Positions 51,622-62,573 of a DNA stretch of 64,000 bases are shown here, piece after piece. The first letter of the stretch is position 1. Each line of letters starts with the position of its first letter. Below the pieces are notes generated by a model. That model was not told the origin of the DNA. It was given only the letters and a program-made list of their open reading frames with translations, and did no database searches. The DNA comes from an uncultured Naasia sp. Lineage in GTDB: Bacteria > Actinomycetota > Actinomycetes > Actinomycetales > Microbacteriaceae. The stretch spans positions 248,001 to 312,000 of the forward strand of contig CAJYYA010000016.1 in the NCBI GenBank assembly GCA_913778905.1. Reading direction: 5' to 3'. The translations under genes and the position numbers were made by a program.

Positions 51622-52254
51622 ATGCGACTGCACGTGGCCGACCACCCGCTCATCACCCACAAGCTGACGGTCCTCCGCGACAAGTCGACCTCCTCCCCCA
51701 CTTTCCGGGCCCTCACCGAGGAGCTCGTGACGCTCCTCGCCTATGAGGCCACCCGCTCGGTACGCACCGAGACCGTCGAGATAGAGACACCGGTCGCCAC
51801 CACGACGGGCCTCGCCATCGCCACCCCGAAGCCGCTCGTGGTTCCCATCCTCCGCGCGGGCCTCGGCATGCTCGACGGCATGGTCAAGCTGCTGCCGAGC
51901 GCCGAGGTCGGCTTCCTCGGCATGGTCCGCAACGAGGAGACCCTCGAGCCCAGCGTCTATGCCGAGCGGCTCCCCGACGACCTGTCGAACCGTCAGTGTT
52001 TCGTGCTCGACCCGATGCTGGCCACGGGCGGGTCGCTCATCTCGGCCATCGAGTTCCTGTTCAAGCGCGGCGCGGTCGACGTCACATGCGTCTGCATCCT
52101 CGCCGCCCCCGAGGGGCTCGCCGCCGTAGAGGCCGCGACTGCCGGCCGTGAAGTCACCATCGTCCTCGGAGCCCTTGACGACCACCTCAACGAGAACGGG
52201 TACATCATCCCCGGGCTCGGCGACGCCGGCGACCGCCTCTACGGCGTGGTCTGA
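51622..52254 (+). CDS. upp: Uracil phosphoribosyltransferase
   Basis: Pyrimidine salvage enzyme of 210 residues making UMP from uracil and PRPP. The PRPP-binding loop is [17 protein letters not shown], with [13 protein letters not shown] and the uracil-binding C-terminus [17 protein letters not shown] complete, standard Upp. Confidence 0.95.
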   Translation: MRLHVADHPLITHKLTVLRDKSTSSPTFRALTEELVTLLAYEATRSVRTETVEIETPVATTTGLAIATPKPLVVPILRAGLGMLDGMVKLLPSAEVGFLGMVRNEETLEPSVYAERLPDDLSNRQCFVLDPMLATGGSLISAIEFLFKRGAVDVTCVCILAAPEGLAAVEAATAGREVTIVLGALDDHLNENGYIIPGLGDAGDRLYGVV

Positions 52255-52674
52255 CCCGCACCTCTCCCTCGCCCCGCACGCCGGGCGGGCTCTCTGGGAA
52301 AATCGTTCGACCTGTTGACATCCGGTCGGATACTCGGCATGCTCCTTCGCATGTCTCATTACTCGCGCCCCCTGACCTCCCTCGAGGCCCTGGGATCGAA
52401 CGGCATGATGATGCCGTCGCGCGCGATGATGTGTCGAATGTGCCGCTGAGCGCTCACACGACGAACGCCCCGAGCGTTCACTGCTAGCCTCCGCTCCTTC
52501 CGGATCTCCCCCGTCCTCCCGACGGCACCGGTAGCACTCGACACCTGCACGTCGAGATCGAGCGAGAGCCCGGATCCGCTCACCGCGGCGATCCGCACCT
52601 CACGCACTTTCATGATCCGGCGAGTTCGCGCCTCTCTGCAGGCACTCGCTGACGTCCGTAAGGATTCTCCTCCG
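52255..52674. other. 420-bp gap upstream of the winged-helix gene
   Basis: No gene recognised. A TTGACA at 52315 could be a -35 box, though no convincing -10 lies at 17 bp. The stretch also holds ACGACGAACGC with nearby GCGTTCACTGC, and AAGGA ten bases before the winged-helix start. The gap is long for this compact region, so a long 5' leader is possible. Confidence 0.3.
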
Positions 52675-53373
52675 ATGTCTTCGACCACCCTCAACCGTCC
52701 CGCCTCCACCTCAGCTGCTCCCACCCCCAGCCGTCCCGCTCCCAAGACCGCGACTCGCGCACTCCCGGAGGGCACCGAGGTTCGCGGTTTCGCCCTGTAC
52801 GTCGGTTTCGACGAGGCCAAGGCCGCGGCCGCCGGTGTCGACCTGGGTGCCCTGGTGAGCGCCATCCGCCGCCTGACCGACGAACTCGCGCCCGGCTCCG
52901 AGACCCACGCCTCCGTCGCCATCGCCCCCATCCAGGCCGGCGGTCGTGACGTCGACGTGGTCCGTCTCGCGCTCGGTGAGCCCGCCGCGGTCGCCCGTCG
53001 GAAGCCGCAGACCGACGACGACTCGACGCTGGTCGCCAGCGGAGTCGTCATCGACATCTCCCGTAAGAACGTCACGCTGGGTGGCGAGGTGGCCCCGCTG
53101 ACGTTCAAGGAGTTCGAGCTCCTGCAGTACCTGGTGCTGCGCGAGGGGCGCACCATCGCACGCGAGCAGATCATCGATTCCCTGTGGGCCGAGGGCGACG
53201 ACGAGCGCCCGAGCGAGCGCACCATCGACGTGCACGTGCGCCGGCTCCGTTCGAAGCTGGGCGGGTACCAGAACATCGTCCGCACGGTCCGCGGATCCGG
53301 CTACCGCTTCGACCGCCATGCCGACGTGGTCATCCGCCACTCGGTGAACGCGCCCAGTCCCGACCGCATCTGA
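52675..53373 (+). CDS. Orphan OmpR-type winged-helix regulator
   Basis: DNA-binding protein of 232 residues. Residues about 130-215 are an OmpR/PhoB winged helix (LTFKEFELLQYLVLREGRTI, RTIDVHVRRLRSKLG, VRTVRGSGYRF). The N-terminal part is not a normal receiver: after a Ser/Thr/Pro-rich tail comes VRGFALYVGFDEAKAAAAGV and a helical/strand segment without the DD...D...K phosphorylation set. No kinase gene is adjacent. Start chosen at ATG 52675 with AAGGA upstream. It probably acts without phosphorylation; its targets are unknown. Confidence 0.85.
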   Translation: MSSTTLNRPASTSAAPTPSRPAPKTATRALPEGTEVRGFALYVGFDEAKAAAAGVDLGALVSAIRRLTDELAPGSETHASVAIAPIQAGGRDVDVVRLALGEPAAVARRKPQTDDDSTLVASGVVIDISRKNVTLGGEVAPLTFKEFELLQYLVLREGRTIAREQIIDSLWAEGDDERPSERTIDVHVRRLRSKLGGYQNIVRTVRGSGYRFDRHADVVIRHSVNAPSPDRI

Positions 53374-53381
53374 TCCCGCTG

Positions 53382-53445
53382 TGTCCGCACGTTCCGGCGG
53401 AATCCTGTCGCCGGAACGTGCGGACTATGCCGGAACATCCGATCC
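53382..53445. repeat. Palindromic repeat element, family B copy 3
   Basis: Hairpin arms GTCCGCACGTTCCGGCG and CGCCGGAACGTGCGGAC, then TGCCGGAACATCCGATCC. It lies between convergent winged-helix and copA genes and overlaps the end of copA, whose last codons (GSDVPA) and TAG stop lie inside the element. Confidence 0.85.
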
Positions 53446-55659
53446 GGGGGCGGGGCGGAAGGAGCGGAGGCGCAGGCTGTTGCCCACCACGAAGATCGAG
53501 GAAAGCGCCATCGCCGCCGCCGCGACGAGCGGGTTGAGCAGGCCGGCCATCGCCAGCGGGATAGCCGCGACGTTGTAGGCGAAGGCCCACACGAGATTGC
53601 CCTTGATCGTGCCGAGGGTGCGGCGTGCGAGCCGGACCGAGTCGGCCACCACGAGCAGGTCCCCGGAGACGACGGTGACGTCGCTCGCCGCGATCGCCGC
53701 GTCGGTGCCGCCGCCCATGGCGATGCCGAGATCCGCCGCGGCCAGCGCGGCGGCGTCATTGACGCCGTCGCCCACCATCGCCACCGCGTGACCCTCCTCA
53801 CGGAGCCCACGGATGACGTCGAGCTTGCCCGCCGGCGTCACCGCGGCGTGCACCGTGTCGATCCCGACCTGAGCGGCGACCCGCGACGCGGTCTCCTCGT
53901 TGTCCCCGGTCAGGAGCACGGGCTCGAGCCCCAGGGCACGGAACCGCGCGACGGCTTCGGCACTGGTCCGCTTCACCGTGTCCGCGACCGCGATCGCGCC
54001 GAGGAACGCCCCGTCGCGGCCGACCGCGACGACGCTGCCCCGCCGACCGAGTTCCGTTACCGCCGCCGACTGATCGTCGCCTGGCCGGATCGCCCACGCC
54101 TCCGACAGCCACGAGGGGCGGCCGGCCACGACGACCGATCCGTCGACCGTGCCCCGCACACCGAATCCGGAATCGGACGCGAAGTCGGTGACGTCCGGGA
54201 CCGCGTCAGTCGCTGCCGCGATCGCCCGGGCGATGGGGTGCTCCGAGGCCGACTCCACGCCCGCGGCGAGCCGGAACAGGTCGATGCGCTCGACGCCGGG
54301 AGCGACGACCGCGTCGACGACGCTCATGACGCCGGTGGTGACGGTGCCGGTCTTGTCCAGGACGATCGTGTCGAGAGTTCGCGTCTGCTCCAGAGCCTGG
54401 GGGCCACGGATCAGGATGCCCAGCTGCGACCCGCGGCCGGTTCCGACCAGCAGCGCGGTGGGGGTCGCGAGACCGAGCGCGCACGGGCAGGCGATGATGA
54501 GCGTCGCCACCGCTGCGGTGAAGGCGAGCTCGAGCGAGCCGCCGGCCACCAGCCATCCGATGAAGGCCAGGACAGCCAATCCGATGACGACGGGCACGAA
54601 CACGGCGGACACCCGATCGGCGAGGCGCTGCACATCGGCCTTGCCGGTCTGGGCCTCCTCCATGAGTCGGCGGATGCGAGCGAGCTCGGTGTCGGCTCCC
54701 ACCCGCGTGATCTCGACGGTGAGCCGTCCGCCCACATTGATCGTGGCGCCGACCACTCGGGATCCCGCGGAAACCTCGAGAGGCAGGGATTCGCCCGTGA
54801 GCATGCCTGCATCGACGGCGGAGGACCCGGTGAGGACGAGCCCGTCGGAGGGGATCTTCTCTCCGGGACGTACGACGACGATGTCGCCGACGACGAGCCG
54901 GGATACGGGCACGGCCTCCTCCCGGCCGTCGGTGAGACGGTTGGCGCTCGTCGCGCCCATCTCGAGCAGCGCGTGGAGCGCCTCTCCCGATACCTTGCGG
55001 GCGCGCGCCTCGGCGTACCGTCCGGCAAGCAGGAACACCGTGACGAGCGCGGCGACCTCCAGGTAGATCTCGTGACCGCCCGCCGCAGGAGCCCCGAAGA
55101 GGGTGAAGGACATGGTCATGCCCGGCATGCCCGCTCCCCCGAGGAACAGGGCGTAGAGGGACCAGCCGAAGGAGGCGATGACTCCGAGGCTGATCAGGGT
55201 GTCCATGGTCGCCGCCCCATGGCGGGCGTTCACGGCGGCCGCACGGTGGAAGGGCCAGGCCCCCCACACCGCGACGGGGGCCGTCAGGGTGAGCGCGAGC
55301 CACTGCCAGTAGGTGAACTGCAGGGCCGGGATCATCGACATCGCCGCGACAGGGAGTGCGAGCGCGACGGCGATCAGGAGACGCCGGCGCAGGGCGCGGG
55401 TCTCGTCCATCCCCTCCGCAGGCGGCTCTTCCCCGTCGGGGACGGCTGAGGCGGGCAGAGTCGCACGATAGCCCGCCGCCTCGACAGCCGCGATGAGCTC
55501 CGCCGGGTCCACCTCGGCTGCCGTCACACGCGCTTTCTCGGTCGCGTAGTTCACGGTCGCCTCGACACCGGGGAGCTTGTTGAGCTTCCGCTCGATCCGC
55601 GTCGCACAGGAGGCGCAGGTCATCCCGGCGATGTCGAGTTCGACATCGCCGGTGCTCAT
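53425..55659 (-). CDS. copA: Copper-exporting P1B-type ATPase
   Basis: Membrane Cu(I) exporter of 744 residues. One N-terminal heavy-metal-binding domain with GMTCASC, about eight membrane helices, actuator TGES (MLTGESLP), the ion-path CPC in [14 protein letters not shown], the phosphorylated Asp in VLDKTGTVT, the SEHPIARAI histidine, [11 protein letters not shown], and the late-helix YN and MxxSS-type residues ([25 protein letters not shown]). This motif set marks Cu(I) transport. ATG overlaps the chaperone stop as ATGA. Confidence 0.94.
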   Translation of the reverse strand: MSTGDVELDIAGMTCASCATRIERKLNKLPGVEATVNYATEKARVTAAEVDPAELIAAVEAAGYRATLPASAVPDGEEPPAEGMDETRALRRRLLIAVALALPVAAMSMIPALQFTYWQWLALTLTAPVAVWGAWPFHRAAAVNARHGAATMDTLISLGVIASFGWSLYALFLGGAGMPGMTMSFTLFGAPAAGGHEIYLEVAALVTVFLLAGRYAEARARKVSGEALHALLEMGATSANRLTDGREEAVPVSRLVVGDIVVVRPGEKIPSDGLVLTGSSAVDAGMLTGESLPLEVSAGSRVVGATINVGGRLTVEITRVGADTELARIRRLMEEAQTGKADVQRLADRVSAVFVPVVIGLAVLAFIGWLVAGGSLELAFTAAVATLIIACPCALGLATPTALLVGTGRGSQLGILIRGPQALEQTRTLDTIVLDKTGTVTTGVMSVVDAVVAPGVERIDLFRLAAGVESASEHPIARAIAAATDAVPDVTDFASDSGFGVRGTVDGSVVVAGRPSWLSEAWAIRPGDDQSAAVTELGRRGSVVAVGRDGAFLGAIAVADTVKRTSAEAVARFRALGLEPVLLTGDNEETASRVAAQVGIDTVHAAVTPAGKLDVIRGLREEGHAVAMVGDGVNDAAALAAADLGIAMGGGTDAAIAASDVTVVSGDLLVVADSVRLARRTLGTIKGNLVWAFAYNVAAIPLAMAGLLNPLVAAAAMALSSIFVVGNSLRLRSFRPAPGSDVPA

Positions 55660-55883
55660 GATGCCGAATCCGCCAGCGCGTAGCCGGCTTCGTCGATGGC
55701 GGCACGGACCTCATCGCCTGTGAGGGGCCGCGAGGTGGTGACGGTGACGCGGGACTCCCCACCCGGGGCGAGGTCGACGGCTACGTCCTCGACGCCGTCG
55801 AGGGCGCCCAGCTCCTCGGTGACACTCGACACGCAGTGGGAGCAGGTCATTCCGGTGACGAGGAGGTCGATGCGCTCGGCCAT
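55656..55883 (-). CDS. copZ: Copper chaperone / heavy-metal-associated domain protein
   Basis: 75-residue single HMA domain with the metal-binding [13 protein letters not shown]. It would hand Cu(I) to CopA encoded immediately downstream. ATG 55883 has AAGGAG upstream; the track ORF is longer because it reads into the promoter. First gene of the copper operon. Confidence 0.92.
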   Translation of the reverse strand: MAERIDLLVTGMTCSHCVSSVTEELGALDGVEDVAVDLAPGGESRVTVTTSRPLTGDEVRAAIDEAGYALADSAS

Positions 55884-55935
55884 GGTTCTCCTTCGAGGCG
55901 ATGCGGCGTGCAGCCGCTGGTCAATAGGGATCAGG

Positions 55936-55952
55936 ATACCCCCGGTGGGTAC
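55936..55952. promoter_or_regulatory. Candidate copper operator (CsoR-like box)
   Basis: ATACCCCCGGTGGGTAC has near-dyad symmetry (TACCC / GGGTA with a 5-base spacer), the type of G/C-tract palindrome bound by CsoR copper repressors. It lies 53 bp upstream of the copZ start. No csoR gene is in the window. Confidence 0.45.
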
Positions 55953-56308
55953 CAACCACCGGGTTGTTTCCGGCATTCCCCAGGTTGTCGACATCCGCGC
56001 CTTCGGTCGGGAAAAGACTCCCCGACTGACGTTGAAGCTCTCTTGGCCAGTTCTCAGCAAGAAATCCTTGCCATCGGTAGCGCGGCGTTACCCAACCGTT
56101 ATATATTCATTGAGCGTTAGTTGTTTGCTGTGGCAGCTACCGCGGAATGTGATTGCAGGACACTCTTGGTGCAAGGGAGAGGGTCGGCCGCCAGCCTCTG
56201 CGGCCGACCCTCAATCACGTTAAAGCCCGCTACAGGCGGCGGAGTCGGAAAGCCGACGCGACCAATACTCTGGTGGGATCACTGTCGTCTCACCGAAGGA
56301 GTGACCGG
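55953..56308. other. 356-bp gap with AT-rich island and strong hairpin
   Basis: Between copZ and the marR-type gene (divergent). Around 56095-56130 the sequence is unusually AT-rich for this genome (CGTTATATATTCATTGAGCG). Further right, AGGGTCGGCCGC pairs with GCGGCCGACCCT around an 8-base loop (56180-56211), a terminator-like hairpin. A small RNA or short leader transcript between the two is possible. No ORF here is convincing. Confidence 0.35.
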
Positions 56309-56737
56309 GTGGCTCGCACAACTGCCGTCAGCGCATGGGAGTCCCTCTTCCGAGCTCAGGTCCAGGTCATGCGGCATCTCACCGCCGAGTTCCCCCGCAC
56401 CGTCTCGCTCAACGAGTACGACGTGCTCTTCAACCTCTCACGCATGCCGGAGCGCCGCTGCCGACTCCGCGAGCTCACCGATCAGATGCTCCTCAGCCAG
56501 CCCAGCATCAGTCGGATGATCGACCGCCTCGAAGCTCGCGGCCTCGTCTCCAAGCAGGCCGACCCGACCGACGGTCGGGGAACCCTCGTCACGCTGACCG
56601 ATCTCGGCCAGGACGTCTATCGCTCGGCGGCCGTGGTGCACGCCCGGTCTATCGACTCGCACCTGAGTTCGGCGCTCAGCACCGATGAGCTCGCGGAGCT
56701 CGAACGTCTCACGACGAAACTCCGTCAGTCGCTCTGA
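56309..56737 (+). CDS. MarR-family transcriptional regulator
   Basis: Winged-helix regulator of 142 residues. The GTG start (VARTTAVSAWESLFRAQ) has GAAGGAG seven bases upstream; the track ORF begins too early. HTH core: RLRELTDQMLLSQPSISRMI and wing GLVSKQADPTDGRGTLVTLT. The conserved DxRG-type wing (DPTDGRGT) is intact. No transporter or enzyme is in the same operon; it is followed by a terminator. Target unknown. Confidence 0.9.
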   Translation: MARTTAVSAWESLFRAQVQVMRHLTAEFPRTVSLNEYDVLFNLSRMPERRCRLRELTDQMLLSQPSISRMIDRLEARGLVSKQADPTDGRGTLVTLTDLGQDVYRSAAVVHARSIDSHLSSALSTDELAELERLTTKLRQSL

Positions 56738-56760
56738 CGGGACGAAGAGGCTGTTGACTC

Positions 56761-56791
56761 TGCCGGTGACGGGCTCGGCCCGTCACCGGCA
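56761..56791 (+). terminator. Terminator hairpin of the marR-type gene
   Basis: TGCCGGTGACGGG and CCCGTCACCGGCA pair perfectly around a five-base loop, 24 bp after the stop. No T-run follows. Confidence 0.7.
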
Positions 56792-57138
56792 TCAGTCGAC
56801 ACAGATCCGAACCACGAACGAAGCGCGTCCGTGCAGGTCGGGTAGTTCCTGCGCGTCTTGCCAACTACGAGGTCGACCGACTGCCTGCCTGGCGAATGGG
56901 GGGATGTCGCCGGACATCGGGTGGCTTTCGATCAACAGGAGGTCATCGCGTGCGCTCTGATCTCTGAGATGAACATATAGCGACGACGGAGTGAAAGTCT
57001 GCGAATGTCCCCCATGCGGAGGACTAAACGGGGTAATTGTCCCCCCTTCCGCTCATTCGTAGACAGGTTCGTCTAGCCGACTTCCGGCCCGTGCGAGCTT
57101 CGCGGCGATCTCGCGAACAGCTGACCTAGGGTGCCGAC
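56792..57138. other. 347-bp gap upstream of the photolyase gene
   Basis: No gene recognised; the short ORFs here lack coding bias. Two TGTCCCCC motifs occur about 40 bases apart (57006 and 57041 regions) in a stretch rich in C runs just upstream of phr. They could be regulatory, but I see no clear promoter. Confidence 0.3.
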
Positions 57139-58545
57139 ATGCCTGAGAAGTCCTCGTCGGTCGTCTGGTTCCGGAACGATCTCCGAATCGACGACAACCC
57201 AGCGTTGCGCGCTGCCATCGACCACCATCAGCCGGTCGTCGCCCTGTACATCCTCGACGAGGACCCCTCCGTCGCCCGCCCCCACGGTGGGGCCAGCCGC
57301 TGGTGGTTGCACCACAGCCTCCAGGCCCTCGACGAGCGACTGAGGCACATCGGTGGTCGACTCATTCTCCGCTCCGGCTCGTCCGCCGAGGTCCTCCCGA
57401 AGGTCATCCGGGAAGCCGGAGCCGACGCCGTCTTCTGGAACCGTCGCTACGGAAGAGGCGAGCGCGACCAGGACGCAGCCCTGAAGAAGAGTCTGCGCGA
57501 CGAGGGACTCGAGGTCACGAGCTTCGCGGGCACCCTGCTCTACGAGCCGTGGACGGTCACGAAGGACGACGACAGCGGATATGCCGTGTTCTCCGCCTTC
57601 TGGCGGGCTGCGCAAGCGAGTGCGCACCCGCGCGAGGTCGTCGCGACCCCCAGGTCGCTCGACGACGGATCGACCGGGCTCGACTCCGACGACGTCGCCT
57701 CCTGGAAGCTCCTCCCGACCGAACCGGACTGGGCCGGCGGGCTCGCCGAAGCATGGGATCCCGGTGAGCAGGCTGCCCTGAAGCGCCTCCGCGAGTTCCT
57801 CGCGAACGACCTCGCCGACTACGGCGAGGCCCGTGACCGCCCGGCCGAGGACGGCACGACGCGTCTCTCCCCGCACCTGCGATTCGGCGAGATCAGCCCG
57901 CACCGCATCTGGCACGAGGTGCACGAGTCGAAAGTGGGCGGCAGCGCCCCGGAACGTCTTCTGTCCGAGCTGGGGTGGCGCGAGTTCAACTACAGCCTCT
58001 ATTACCGCCACGACAAGATCTCCGAGGCCAACATCAAGCCGGAGTTCGACGACTTCCCCTGGAAGAAGCCGGATCCGGAGGCGATGCGCGCCTGGCAGAA
58101 GGGTCGCACCGGCCTGCCGCTCGTCGACGCCGGAATGCGTCAGCTCTGGCGGACCGGCTGGATGCACAACCGCGTCAGGATGGTCACCGCCAGCTTCCTC
58201 ATCAAGAACCTGCTCATTGACTGGCGCGAGGGCGAGCAGTGGTTCTGGGACACCCTGGTCGACGCCGATCCCGCCAACAACGCCGCCAATTGGCAGTGGG
58301 TGGCCGGATCCGGAGTGGACGCCGCGCCCTTCTTCCGAGTCTTCAACCCGGTGACGCAGTCCAAGAAGTTCGATCCGGCCGGGGCCTACATCCGGCATTG
58401 GGTCGAGGAGCTCGCCGAACTCGAAGCACCCGCTATCCATGAGCCGACGGATGCGCTCGGAGCCGAGGAGTATCCGGAGCCCATCGTCGACCTCAAGAAG
58501 ACGCGTGCGGAGGCCCTCGACGCGTTCGCGACCATCAAGCGCTAG
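57139..58545 (+). CDS. phr: Deoxyribodipyrimidine photolyase
   Basis: Class I DNA photolyase of 468 residues using light and FAD to split pyrimidine dimers. The N-terminal photoantenna domain starts SSVVWFRNDLRIDDNPALRA. FAD- and DNA-binding motifs: TRLSPHLRFGEISPHR, GLPLVDAGMRQLWRTGWMHN, RVRMVTASFLIKNLL, and DPANNAANWQWVAGSGVDA with FRVFNPVTQSKKFD. The Trp electron-transfer residues are in place. It stands alone as a single gene, convergent with the small membrane protein. Confidence 0.94.
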   Translation: MPEKSSSVVWFRNDLRIDDNPALRAAIDHHQPVVALYILDEDPSVARPHGGASRWWLHHSLQALDERLRHIGGRLILRSGSSAEVLPKVIREAGADAVFWNRRYGRGERDQDAALKKSLRDEGLEVTSFAGTLLYEPWTVTKDDDSGYAVFSAFWRAAQASAHPREVVATPRSLDDGSTGLDSDDVASWKLLPTEPDWAGGLAEAWDPGEQAALKRLREFLANDLADYGEARDRPAEDGTTRLSPHLRFGEISPHRIWHEVHESKVGGSAPERLLSELGWREFNYSLYYRHDKISEANIKPEFDDFPWKKPDPEAMRAWQKGRTGLPLVDAGMRQLWRTGWMHNRVRMVTASFLIKNLLIDWREGEQWFWDTLVDADPANNAANWQWVAGSGVDAAPFFRVFNPVTQSKKFDPAGAYIRHWVEELAELEAPAIHEPTDALGAEEYPEPIVDLKKTRAEALDAFATIKR

Positions 58546-58564
58546 GCCTCACGGGGCGACGACG

Positions 58565-58905
58565 TCAGCGTGCGTCCGCGCTCCCACGAACCAGCAGTGC
58601 CGTCGCGATGAAGGTGGCCGCCGCGACGATATGTCCGGCCGCCCAGGGCAACCCCGAGAAGGCGAACGGATAGACCGGGTTCCACAGGACGGCGACGACC
58701 ACCATCGGCACAGCCCATGCGGGCGAGCCGTGTTGGACGACGAGCACCGCGACGATGAGCGCCAGGATACTGACCGCGTATCGCGCGATCGTGTACGCAT
58801 CGAGGTCGAGGAAGAACAGCCCCGACATCACGACCACCGCTCCCAGCAGTGCGGGGACGAAGACGGGACGGGTGCGGGCAGGCGTGGCCGTGGGCATGCG
58901 GCTCA

Positions 58906-58906
<1 letters not shown>
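58565..58906 (-). CDS. Small four-helix membrane protein
   Basis: Protein of 113 residues with four hydrophobic helices (FVPALLGAVVVMSGLFFLDL; YAVSILALIVAVLVVQHG; WAVPMVVVAVLWNPVYPF; WAAGHIVAAATFIATALLV). The motif WNPVYPF resembles DUF6804-type proteins, but I am not certain of the family. Its ATG overlaps the transporter stop (TAATG), so it is the third gene of the TetR-MFS operon. Function unknown. Confidence 0.8.
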
Positions 58907-61245
<2,339 letters not shown>

Positions 61246-61271
<26 letters not shown>

Positions 61272-61299
61272 GTTCTCATTTCAGTTGACCGAATGCAAC
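61246..61299. promoter_or_regulatory. Inverted repeat around the tetR start
   Basis: GTTGCACTTTCGGTCA (61246-61261) and, inverted, TTGACCGAATGCAAC (61285-61299) differ by a one-base gap and one change. The start codon lies between the arms. This is a good candidate operator for the TetR protein; it would block transcription or initiation. Confidence 0.45.
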
Positions 61300-61311
61300 C
61301 TTTTGCCGGAC

Positions 61312-62331
61312 TCAGTCGTGGCGGTGCGTCCATTCCAGGAGTCGCTCGAGCGGCCAGGTCGTCACGATGCGGTCGACGGGGACGCCCGCGGCCTCCGCTC
61401 GCGCGGCCCCGTAGTCGAGGAATGCGAGCTGACCGGGTGCGTGCGCGTCCGAGTCGATGCTGAACAGGCAGCCCGCGTCGAGTGCCAGACGGATGAGGTC
61501 CTCCGGCGGGTCCTGACGCTCCGGCCGGGAATTGATCTCGACGGCGACGCCCATCTCAGCGCACGCGGCGAAGACCGCCTCCGCATCGAACTCGGACTGC
61601 GGCCTCGTGCCCCGGCTCCCCTCGACGAGGCGACCGGTGCAGTGGCCCAGGACGTCGGTGTGCGGATCGTGGACGCCGCCGAGCATGCGCTCGGTCATGG
61701 TGCGACGGTCGGAACGCAGCTTGGAGTGCACGCTCGCGACGACGACGTCCAGCCGGGCCAGGAGTTCGGGCTCCTGGTCGAGCGTCCCGTTCTCCAGAAT
61801 GTCGACCTCGATCCCGGTGAGCAGCCGGGTGGGACGACCCTCATCGTTGAGGCGAGCGACGTCGGCGATCTCCTCGCGGAGACGCTCGGGACTCAGGCCG
61901 TTGGCGATGGTCAGGTTCGGCGAGTGGTCCGTGAGGGCGAGATACTCGCGGCCGAGGACGACACCGGCGTCAAGCATCTCGTCGATCGGGACGGTTCCGT
62001 CCGACCGCTCGCTGTGGCTGTGCAGATCCCCTCTGATCGCCGCGCGGATGGCTGCGCCGCCCGCATCGAGCGGCTCCGTGTTGCGCGCGCGCAGATCGGC
62101 CAGGTAATCGGGCACCTCACCGGCCACGGCCGCCGACACCACCTCGAAGCTGCGACCGCCGATTCCCTTCGTCTTCTTGAGACGCCCATCCTTCGCCCGT
62201 GCCGCGATCTCGGCCTCGTCCAGCCCGACGAGCGCCCCCGCCGCCGTGCGGAACGCTTTCACCTTGAAGACGGCGGCGCGTTCGCGCTCGAGCCAGAACG
62301 CGATCTCACGGAGGGCGGCGACGGAATGCAT
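61312..62331 (-). CDS. PHP domain hydrolase with HhH N-terminus (PolX-like)
   Basis: Protein of about 339 residues. N-terminal helix-hairpin-helix segment (LREIAFWLERERAAVFKVKA; KTKGIGGRSFEVVSA) as in the DNA-binding part of PolX, then a PHP metal-dependent phosphoesterase domain (GDLHSHSERSDGTVPIDEML, ALTDHSPNLTIANGLS, GIEVDIL, ASVHSK, LGHCTGRL, VEINSRPERQDPP, IDSDAHAPGQL). No polymerase palm is present. ATG 62331 (MHSVAALREIAFW) matches the family start better than the two earlier ATGs. Probably a nuclease or phosphatase in DNA repair. Confidence 0.88.
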   Translation of the reverse strand: MHSVAALREIAFWLERERAAVFKVKAFRTAAGALVGLDEAEIAARAKDGRLKKTKGIGGRSFEVVSAAVAGEVPDYLADLRARNTEPLDAGGAAIRAAIRGDLHSHSERSDGTVPIDEMLDAGVVLGREYLALTDHSPNLTIANGLSPERLREEIADVARLNDEGRPTRLLTGIEVDILENGTLDQEPELLARLDVVVASVHSKLRSDRRTMTERMLGGVHDPHTDVLGHCTGRLVEGSRGTRPQSEFDAEAVFAACAEMGVAVEINSRPERQDPPEDLIRLALDAGCLFSIDSDAHAPGQLAFLDYGAARAEAAGVPVDRIVTTWPLERLLEWTHRHD

Positions 62332-62573
62332 GCCCCCATCGTCGCCACGGCGGCTGAGAGCGGCATCGGATCCCTCGGCGGCGGAAAGGCGCGCCATGCA
62401 TGCCCGCACGCACCACCATGCTTCCGAGGCATCGCCCCTCGACTCGCGGAGTGACAGAGGCTACCTCTAGCCTTTCGAGATACTTCCTGAGCCTCGACGA
62501 TGTCGTCAGCGGGCCACCGACACCAGCGTCGGAGGTCTCGGAGACGATGTCGCTCAGGAGGACAGGGTCACCG

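Noticed and set aside
53788-55449. 553-residue plus-strand ORF opposite copA
   Set aside because: Shadow of a clear P-type ATPase; no recognisable domain.
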